From: an uncultured Eubacteriales bacterium
GTDB lineage: Bacteria; Bacillota; Clostridia; Oscillospirales; CAG-272
Length of the DNA stretch: 7,071 nt
Assembly (NCBI GenBank): GCA_902462015.1
Contig: CABPZV010000106.1
Coordinates: 1-7,071 of the forward strand
Direction of reading: 5' to 3'
Each line of letters starts with the position of its first letter. The stretch's first letter is position 1. This document shows, piece by piece, positions 1 through 4,856 of the stretch. Under the pieces are notes generated by a model, which made no database searches, was not told where the DNA came from, and was given only the letters and a program-made list of their open reading frames with translations. The translations under genes and the position numbers were made by a program.

Positions 1-866
1 AAACTAATCTTCTAATTCTTCCCGAAGATACAGAAAATCTTGGTCCCTATGCTACTACTGCCGAATTTAGTTTTTTGAGGAATAATGAGAAAGCGCAGGA
101 TCTTGCTGCAGCTGCAGAAGAAAATGGACTGGATGACGGAACGGACGTCTCCGGCTCAGGAAATCACGGCGATAAATCCAACCGAAAAACTGAAACGAAG
201 GACGTCCGTGATTCGAGTGTTCAGAACGAAGGGGCAGACGAGCCGGATGTTAAGGTTTGTGACGATGTCGACAATTACGAGGATACAAGCGTACTTCAGA
301 ATCCGATTTATACACTTCTCGGAGAGGCCGTCGCGTCTGCCAATACTAAGGTTTACGAGCGTTCTAAGAAGGATGCGGAGCTGAGCGGCATGGGTACGAC
401 CCTTGTGGCGGCGCTTATGATTGACAGCAAGCTTTATATTGCGAGTGTCGGAGACAGCCGGATATATCTGTTTTGCGGAGGCGACATGGTTCAGCTCACG
501 CATGATCATTCTTATGTTCAGTATCTTGTCGATATCGGACAAATTACCCCTGAGCAGGCTCTTACGAATCCGTACAGAAATATTATAACGCGCGCTGTAG
601 GAAATGAGCGTACCATTGAGGCGGATACAGAATCGCTTTTGCTTACAGCGTCGCCGTCATATATTCTTCTTTGCAGCGATGGTCTTACTAACTATCTGAG
701 CGCATCAGATATTCGTGATATCGTGTGGGGATATGGCGCTGAAGAAAGTGACGGGGAAGACCAGGAAGCTGAGCTGAAAAGAAAGGTTGAAGAGCTTATC
801 GATTCTGCGAACGAAGGCGGAGGCGGCGACAATATAACAGCGCTTTTGGTAAAGTATGCCGTATAA
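1..866 (+). CDS. stp: PP2C-family Ser/Thr protein phosphatase, 5' partial
   Basis: This is the C-terminal part of a metal-dependent PP2C-type phosphatase, which removes phosphate from Ser/Thr residues and counteracts the kinase encoded downstream. The frame is open from base 3 to the stop at 864-866, so the gene starts left of the window. A TTG at 75 opens a 263-residue ORF but is unlikely to be the real start, because the N-terminal NED and DGMGG metal-binding motifs of the family are absent after it. Numbering from that TTG, I see GMGTT (105-109), GDSR (126-129), a DHS (144-146), CSDGL (200-204) and GGDNIT (250-255), with the SDG and GDN aspartates being expected metal ligands. Residues about 19-73 form an acidic, Ser/Asn-rich, low-complexity stretch that ordinary PrpC/Stp proteins lack. 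The stop codon lies inside the left consensus of repeat copy 1. Family assignment is firm; the missing N-terminus cannot be judged. Confidence 0.9.
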   Translation, partial: TNLLILPEDTENLGPYATTAEFSFLRNNEKAQDLAAAAEENGLDDGTDVSGSGNHGDKSNRKTETKDVRDSSVQNEGADEPDVKVCDDVDNYEDTSVLQNPIYTLLGEAVASANTKVYERSKKDAELSGMGTTLVAALMIDSKLYIASVGDSRIYLFCGGDMVQLTHDHSYVQYLVDIGQITPEQALTNPYRNIITRAVGNERTIEADTESLLLTASPSYILLCSDGLTNYLSASDIRDIVWGYGAEESDGEDQEAELKRKVEELIDSANEGGGGDNITALLVKYAV

Positions 867-1027
867 CTTAGGCAAGATGTCCCGCCATTAAGGCAATGGC
901 CATTAAAGCGGCCGCCCTAATGGCGATCGCCTTTCAGGCGGCGGGTTACATTCACCATTCAGTGGGAGATGCAATCTCCGACTGGAATGGCTGCCACGCC
1001 GTTTGACGGGGCGAGCCCCTTATTGAA
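862..1027 (+). repeat. Structured interspersed repeat, copy 1
   Basis: This is a 166-bp hairpin-rich element that recurs, in the same orientation and with exactly the same length, at 4204-4369; by eye the two are close to 89% identical. It starts with TATAACTTAGGCAA and ends with GACGGGGCGAGCCCC followed by TTATTGAA. Predicted folds are: a long stem from 890-905 with 918-933, capped by the palindrome GCGGCCGC (908-915); an outer CCCGCC/GGCGGG pairing around it; a second hairpin at about 953-987 with inner stem GGAGAT/ATCTCC; and a small terminal hairpin GGGG-CGAG-CCCC at 1008-1019. No hairpin is followed by a U-run, so it is not an intrinsic terminator. It sits inside the phosphatase-kinase transcription unit and its left end supplies the phosphatase stop codon. 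No ORF is present. It could be a MITE-like or IS-end-derived element, or an RNA element; family unknown. Confidence 0.85.
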
Positions 1028-1051
1028 AATTCCCGATCCTTTGGGATGCGT

Positions 1052-1070
1052 CAGACCGGATTGCGGTCTG
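1052..1070 (+). other. Short perfect hairpin in the pknB leader
   Basis: CAGACCG (1052-1058) and CGGTCTG (1064-1070) form a 7-bp perfect stem with a 5-nt loop, 13 nt before the pknB ribosome binding site. It is not followed by a T-run, so termination is unlikely. It could affect mRNA stability or translation of pknB, but that is inference only. Confidence 0.5.
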
Positions 1071-1099
1071 TTCAATTGATGAAAGGAAAGGTCATAGCT

Positions 1100-2830
1100 G
1101 TGGAGATATATGACAAGTATGTCGGTCAGATTTTTGACCGGCGTTACAGGATTGTCAGAATTATTGGCATCGGCGGTATGGCGGTGGTATTTGAAGCAAT
1201 TGACACTGTTATGAAAAGGACTGTCGCTGTAAAAATGCTCAAGGATGAGATTGCAAATGACGCCCAGGCTGTAAAGCGGTTCATAAACGAATCAAAGGCG
1301 GTATCAATGCTGTCACATCCGAACATAGTCAGCATATACGATGTATCGGTCAGAGAAGGCCGAAAATATATAGTGATGGAGCGGGTCGACGGAATCACAC
1401 TCAAGAATTATATGAACCAGAGAGGTCCGCTGCCTCCAAAGGAAATAATGAATTACTCGGCGCAGATTTTACGTGCGCTTGAGCACGCTCATTCAAAGGG
1501 AATAATACACCGCGATATAAAGCCCCAGAATATTATGCTGCTGAAGAACGGAAGAATCAAGGTTACAGACTTCGGAATTGCAAAAATGCCGAATGCGGAG
1601 ACGATTACCATGACGGACAAAGCAATCGGAACCGTTTATTACATCAGCCCTGAGCAGGCGAGCGGCAAGCAGATTGATCCGCGAAGCGATATATATTCAC
1701 TCGGAGTTGTGATGTACGAAATGGCCACCGGAAAGTTGCCGTTTGTCGCCGAAAGTCCGGTGTCGGTTGCACTGATGCAGGTGAATGAACGTCCCAAGCC
1801 TCCGAGAGAGCTTCTGCCGGAAATTCCCAGCGGTGTAGAGGCGATGATTATGACAGCGATGGATAAGGACCCGGGAAAGCGTTTTCAAAGCGCGGCGGCT
1901 ATGCTTCACTATGTGCTGAAGCTTCGTGAGGACCCTGGATACAATTTCAGAGCGCATCATACAGGACAGGTCACCGCGCAGATACCGCGTACTAAAAATC
2001 AGAAGAACGTAAAAAGGGGAAAGGGAAAGATGCCTCAGAAGCGAACTCCGCGCCAGAGCCGTTCAATGTTTCCCATAATAGCCGGTGTGGTGTCGGCGTT
2101 TATTATAGTGCTGATAATAGCCGGCGTCAATGTCATTATGAGCGTGGTCCGGAACAGCAATGAAAACAAGCCGATTACAGTTGATATTCCGCAGTTTGTA
2201 GGCAAGGTTTATAATGATGAGCTGAAGGCCTCGATTGAGGAGGAGGGGTATTTTTCGATAGAGCTGGTCGAGGAATACAATGAGGAGTATGAACCGGGGT
2301 ATATAATTTCTCAGGACCCGGCTCCAGGCTCGCCGAGAAAAGTGAAAAAGGGGGAGCAGCTTGCCTCCGTCAAGCTTACAGTCAGTCATGGGCTTGAGTC
2401 TCTGACCCTTGATGATTATTCAATTGTAGAATACAGAACTGCAAAGCTTGAGCTTGGAAAGCTCGGACTTAAGGTAGAGGAATTTGGGGTGTATGACGAT
2501 ACCGTTCTGCAGTATTATACAATCCGTACAGAGCCGGAGGCAGGTACGGTTCTGTCACGGGGAGATACGGTTAAGCTTTTTTACAGTCTCGGACCTGAGG
2601 TCGAGTATGTTACAATTCCTTCGTTTATAGGCTATACAGCCGATGAAGCGATTGATGTGCTTAATGAGCTCGGACTTACTTACGGAAAAATTACATACGA
2701 TTATACCGATCTTTATGTAAAAGGAGAGATTTTTTCTCAGAGCAAGGCTGTTGGTTCTAAGGCGGCGGCAGGAAGTGAAATCGATTTTGTCGTATGTATA
2801 GGGAGCGAATCGGAGCGGAACAAACATTAG
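1100..2830 (+). CDS. pknB: PASTA-domain transmembrane Ser/Thr protein kinase (PknB/PrkC type)
   Basis: This is a membrane-anchored Hanks-type kinase that senses muropeptides or lipid II through external PASTA domains and phosphorylates cell-wall, division and translation proteins. I choose GTG 1100 (576 residues) because AAGGAAAGG at 1083-1091 ends 8 nt before it; the ATG at 1046 adds 18 unconserved residues and has no good ribosome binding site. Numbering from the GTG, the kinase domain covers about 16-275: glycine loop GIGGMA (23-28), catalytic Lys45 in VAVK, Glu64 in helix C, HRDIKPQN (137-144) with Asp139, DFG (157-159), a Thr-rich activation loop (168, 170, 172, 178) and SPE (183-185). 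A Lys/Arg-rich linker (299-321) precedes one transmembrane helix (about 324-347), so the C-terminus is outside. Three PASTA repeats follow at about 360-430, 435-499 and 504-568. All catalytic residues are present. It should be cotranscribed with the upstream phosphatase; no rsgA, a common follower, is found downstream. Confidence 0.96.
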   Translation: MEIYDKYVGQIFDRRYRIVRIIGIGGMAVVFEAIDTVMKRTVAVKMLKDEIANDAQAVKRFINESKAVSMLSHPNIVSIYDVSVREGRKYIVMERVDGITLKNYMNQRGPLPPKEIMNYSAQILRALEHAHSKGIIHRDIKPQNIMLLKNGRIKVTDFGIAKMPNAETITMTDKAIGTVYYISPEQASGKQIDPRSDIYSLGVVMYEMATGKLPFVAESPVSVALMQVNERPKPPRELLPEIPSGVEAMIMTAMDKDPGKRFQSAAAMLHYVLKLREDPGYNFRAHHTGQVTAQIPRTKNQKNVKRGKGKMPQKRTPRQSRSMFPIIAGVVSAFIIVLIIAGVNVIMSVVRNSNENKPITVDIPQFVGKVYNDELKASIEEEGYFSIELVEEYNEEYEPGYIISQDPAPGSPRKVKKGEQLASVKLTVSHGLESLTLDDYSIVEYRTAKLELGKLGLKVEEFGVYDDTVLQYYTIRTEPEAGTVLSRGDTVKLFYSLGPEVEYVTIPSFIGYTADEAIDVLNELGLTYGKITYDYTDLYVKGEIFSQSKAVGSKAAAGSEIDFVVCIGSESERNKH

Positions 2831-2876
2831 CATGCCGAATAGAGACGGCAGCTGCATAGCATAAAAAATTAGCAAT

Positions 2877-2918
2877 AAAAAAATCCGGAGCTGCAGCGGT
2901 GCTGACTCTGGATTTTTT
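2877..2918. terminator. Bidirectional intrinsic terminator between pknB and the convergent gene
   Basis: AATCCGGAG (2882-2890) pairs with CTCTGGATT (2906-2914) with one G-U pair, and an inner CAGC/GCTG stem (2894-2897 with 2901-2904) extends the hairpin. A T-run (2913-2918) follows on the plus strand and seven As (2877-2883) precede it, giving a U-run for the minus strand. It lies about 45 bp after the pknB stop and about 75 bp after the end of the minus-strand gene, so it can end both transcripts. Confidence 0.88.
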
Positions 2919-2990
2919 GTTTAACTCGTATAAGGTTTTACCGGAATTACTGACTTGCGGCAGTATAGCCTGAAATCATACGGTATTATC

Positions 2991-4022
2991 TTATTCAGCG
3001 ATGATAATTATTCCCTCCGGTTTTTTTGAACGAACCGCTTTCAGAAGCGAATCAAAAAGCTGTGACAGCGCAGAGAGATTATATCCTGCATTTCCATATG
3101 TAAGCTTGGACGCGGTTTTTTGAAGGGATTCTGACAGCTGAGCATCTGAAAGAGGCCTTGTAAGCTCGCAGAAAGAGTCAAAATCACTTTTGCTTATGAG
3201 CAGAGAACCTTCTTCTTTATTTAAAAATGTGCATATCAATGCAGATATAAGAGTATACTTAAAAATGTTGTCGGCGAAGCTTTCCCCGCCCTTTTGTGCA
3301 AGCAAAGCATTATAAAAACTTTTTCTTGATTTTTCATCAAAGCTGCCGCAGAATATGTTTTCATATGTGAGATTTAGAAGGTATCTTCTGGTGTATTTGA
3401 TTCCGCCGGTTACGCTGATTGACACAGCCGTAGGATATTCCGGCTCTTCTGTTATGACATGCGGAAGATACACAAGATCATATTCCTTGATGCTTTTGCG
3501 GCATTTTTCAATAGAATCCTTATAAACCGGGCAGTCTATTTCCGGCATGGTATGTTCAACCTTTGTGCAGATACTGAGCGCTTCGTACTGAAGGGTTTTA
3601 AGCGCCTTGATGCCACATGCCCGCATTTCTCGAAGCTTATTAATATTTATCGATTTAAGCTTTTGAATAGCGGCTGAATGTTTTCCGAGTGAGATGAGGT
3701 ACGTGTCAATTATAAACAGCAGAGAGCGAAGAAGCTCATTTGATATTACAGAGCTGGCGTATTCATCCGGAGCTTCCCCTAACGTCGGGAGATAATCACC
3801 GATAATTTCTTTTAGCAGTTCGGTTAGTGCGCGGCGGAACTTAGCGCAGTCTGTTTGCTTGAGTCTGCCGGTCTTAAGTCCTTCTGAAAGGATGGTTCTT
3901 GTATAATCGCTGTACCGGATTCGTTCTGCGTTCGGCGTTTTATCCTCGCATTTTTCAATTTTTCTTTCTGTCATTATTAATACCGGGTCTTTTAATGAAA
4001 AGACTTCCTTTCTTTTGAACAT
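2991..4022 (-). CDS. Uncharacterised protein, DUF6179-like
   Basis: This is an intact 343-residue reading frame with plausible coding character, ending at TAA (2991-2993). I do not know its function. From memory it resembles the Clostridia family DUF6179: a helical N-terminal half with an LxxGLxxGxL-like start (45-53), a central YDLVYLPH (181-188), and GIKYTRRYLLNL plus ENIFCGSF (207-228), which recalls the family's tyrosine-rich GI-Y-I-YL...EN-FC-F block. This cannot be confirmed without a profile search. It has no signal peptide and no convincing membrane helix; LLRSLLFIIDTYLISLG (97-113) is hydrophobic but short and looks like a buried helix. The start is uncertain: ATG at 4022 has no visible ribosome binding site, and Met17 (ATG at 3974) is an alternative. 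The upstream frame stays open to 4092 without another normal start. It is monocistronic in this window, convergent with pknB and divergent from thrS. Confidence 0.75.
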   Translation of the reverse strand: MFKRKEVFSLKDPVLIMTERKIEKCEDKTPNAERIRYSDYTRTILSEGLKTGRLKQTDCAKFRRALTELLKEIIGDYLPTLGEAPDEYASSVISNELLRSLLFIIDTYLISLGKHSAAIQKLKSININKLREMRACGIKALKTLQYEALSICTKVEHTMPEIDCPVYKDSIEKCRKSIKEYDLVYLPHVITEEPEYPTAVSISVTGGIKYTRRYLLNLTYENIFCGSFDEKSRKSFYNALLAQKGGESFADNIFKYTLISALICTFLNKEEGSLLISKSDFDSFCELTRPLSDAQLSESLQKTASKLTYGNAGYNLSALSQLFDSLLKAVRSKKPEGIIIIAE

Positions 4023-4203
4023 GAGACATGGGCGGTTAAACGGAAGCGGTATGTATAAAACCGTTCGGTATGAAAAGTCTGAAAGATTTTTTCACACTGT
4101 GTCCTCAGGACGCAGCAAAGTTTTGTACTCTGACGGACGGAGAGACCGGCATTTCATAAGAGATTGAACCGGACAAAACTTTGATATGTATAAAAGGCAT
4201 AAT
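4023..4203. other. Gene-free stretch upstream of the minus-strand gene
   Basis: No coding region is supported here. It holds an 11-bp inverted repeat (listed separately), a small GTCC/GGAC hairpin around 4101-4111, and two copies of the 11-mer TATGTATAAAA (4050-4060 and 4185-4195). Read on the minus strand these give TTTTATACATA, an acceptable -10-like sequence for the minus-strand gene, but I find no good -35 partner, so no promoter is called. Confidence 0.5.
4116..4183. repeat. 11-bp perfect inverted repeat with 46-bp loop
   Basis: CAAAGTTTTGT (4116-4126) is the exact reverse complement of ACAAAACTTTG (4173-4183). The 46-bp interval has no ORF and two CCGG tetramers. It could be an operator-like or long-hairpin element in the leader of the minus-strand gene, or the ends of a tiny insertion. 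Neither arm is followed by a T-run that would make a terminator. Confidence 0.65.
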
Positions 4204-4369
4204 TATAACTTAGGCAAAATGTCCCACCATTTAGGCAATCGCAATTAAAGCTGCAGCCTTAATTGCGATCGCCTTTCAGGCGGCGGGTTACATTTCACCA
4301 TTCAGTGGGAGATACAATCTCCTGCTGAATGGCTCTCACGCCATTTGACGGGGCAAGCCTCTTATTGAA
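4204..4369 (+). repeat. Structured interspersed repeat, copy 2
   Basis: This second full-length 166-bp copy is co-linear with copy 1 at a constant offset of 3342 bp at both ends; one inserted and one deleted base cancel. The long stem is better paired than in copy 1: AGGCAATCGCAATTAA pairs with TTAATTGCGATCGCCT with a single mismatch, capped by the palindrome GCTGCAGC (4250-4257). The second hairpin keeps GGAGAT/ATCTCC and CATTCAG/CTGAATG. The right end GACGGGGCAAGCCTC plus TTATTGAA is at 4347-4369. It lies about 70 bp upstream of the thrS promoter, so it is outside the thrS transcript if the promoter call is right. No ORF is present. Confidence 0.85.
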
Positions 4370-4409
4370 GAATAAGTATGCATAAGTTAACAAGCGTTTA
4401 TTGTCGAAA

Positions 4410-4475
4410 TTTTTTACATTAATAAAAATTAAAAAGCTATTGACAAACTCTTTTATTTATGATATACTGCATGCA
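4410..4475 (+). promoter_or_regulatory. Sigma-A-type promoter of thrS
   Basis: TTGACA (4440-4445), a 17-bp spacer and TATACT (4463-4468) form a near-consensus housekeeping promoter. The A/T-rich tract at about 4410-4436 directly upstream resembles an UP element. Transcription should begin near 4475, giving a leader of roughly 380 nt before thrS. It is the best-matching promoter in the window. Confidence 0.88.
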
Positions 4476-4481
4476 ATGCTT

Positions 4482-4577
4482 ATATAGTAGGGTTTTTGTA
4501 CACGAATACTACTATATTCTGTGTTATTATATCATAATTTTGCGATTTTGTCAAGTCCGGTCTGAAAGTGTCCGGAC
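4482..4577 (+). other. Two extra hairpins in the 5' part of the thrS leader
   Basis: ATATAGTAG (4482-4490) pairs perfectly with CTACTATAT (4509-4517), and GTCCGG (4555-4560) pairs with CCGGAC (4572-4577). Both precede the recognisable T-box stem I, which begins near 4616, so the leader carries over 100 nt of structured RNA not needed by a minimal T-box. Function unknown; 5' protection of the mRNA is one possibility. Confidence 0.5.
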
Positions 4578-4599
4578 AAGTGTATTCATGCAGACATGT

Positions 4600-4800
4600 C
4601 AAGCCTATTCCGTGTTGCAGAGAGCGGCCGGTGCTGTAAGTGCCGTACATTGGGAGGTTTTGGTACCACTGCATTGTGAAAGTTTTATATTTTGAAAGAG
4701 TTAAATGCTCGGGTGGAACCGTGTGGACTTTGTACTGGCGATGCAGTATATAAAATATCCGCACCCCGGACGGCCTACTGGTTAGTCCGGGGTGCTTTTT
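4600..4800 (+). promoter_or_regulatory. T-box riboswitch, threonine specifier, controlling thrS
   Basis: This leader senses uncharged tRNA-Thr and allows read-through into thrS. Stem I base TGCAG (4616-4620) pairs with CTGCA (4669-4673), and the conserved AGAGAG begins at 4619. The specifier loop carries ACC (4665-4667), a threonine codon read by tRNA-Thr with anticodon GGU, followed by A4668. The T-box bulge TGGAACC (4714-4720) sits in an antiterminator: TCGGG (4709-4713) pairs with CCCGG (4765-4769), and GTG (4721-4723) with CAC (4762-4764). The 3' strand of this helix is also the 5' arm of the terminator, so the two folds exclude each other. The UGGA bulge predicts a tRNA discriminator base U. 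Specifier identity agrees with the downstream gene. Confidence 0.95.
4761..4800 (+). terminator. T-box regulated intrinsic terminator
   Basis: GCACCCCGGAC (4761-4771) and GTCCGGGGTGC (4785-4795) form an 11-bp perfect GC-rich stem with a 13-nt loop, followed by TTTTT (4796-4800). It is the OFF state of the thrS T-box and is disrupted when 4762-4769 join the antiterminator. Confidence 0.95.
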
Positions 4801-4810
4801 GTTATATGAT

Positions 4811-4833
4811 GACGGGGCAAGTCCCTTATTGAA
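4811..4833 (+). repeat. Repeat right-end fragment, copy 3
   Basis: This 23-bp segment matches the right ends of copy 1 (1005-1027) and copy 2 (4347-4369) at 21 of 23 positions each. It reads GACGGGGCAAGTCCC followed by TTATTGAA. Nothing of the remaining 143 bp of the element is found upstream of it; the T-box terminator is there instead. Its terminal TGA (4830-4832) is the in-frame stop upstream of thrS. It may be a relic, a solo end, or a conserved module placed just before the ribosome binding site. Confidence 0.75.
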
Positions 4834-4856
4834 TTGGAGAAAGGAATGATATATTT

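Noticed and set aside
85..542. Overlapping ORFs on both strands within the phosphatase gene
   Set aside because: They lie in other frames of a clear PP2C coding region and show no domain signal.
1008..1019. GGGG-CGAG-CCCC hairpin in copy 1 as a terminator between phosphatase and kinase genes
   Set aside because: It is followed by TTATTGAA rather than a U-run, and the stem is short.
1046..1099. Upstream ATG start for pknB adding 18 residues
   Set aside because: It has no ribosome binding site, runs through a hairpin, and the added residues do not belong to the kinase fold; GTG 1100 has a strong, well-spaced AAGGAAAGG.
4050..4100. Minus-strand promoter for the orphan gene using TTTTATACATA as -10
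   Set aside because: No acceptable -35 hexamer is found at 16-19 bp, so the call would rest on a short A/T-rich match.
4203..4366. TTAT as a target-site duplication flanking copy 2
   Set aside because: The right-hand TTAT is part of the conserved end TTATTGAA in all three copies, and copy 1 has GTAT on the left, so it is not a true duplication.
4459..4695. 78-residue plus-strand ORF in the thrS leader, and a 94-residue minus-strand ORF over 4480-4764
   Set aside because: Both overlap the T-box and promoter-proximal hairpins, have no ribosome binding site and no coding character; the RNA structure explains the sequence.
862..4833. CRISPR array
   Set aside because: The repeats are 166 bp with kilobase spacing and imperfect copies; there are no short regular repeats with unique spacers and no cas genes.
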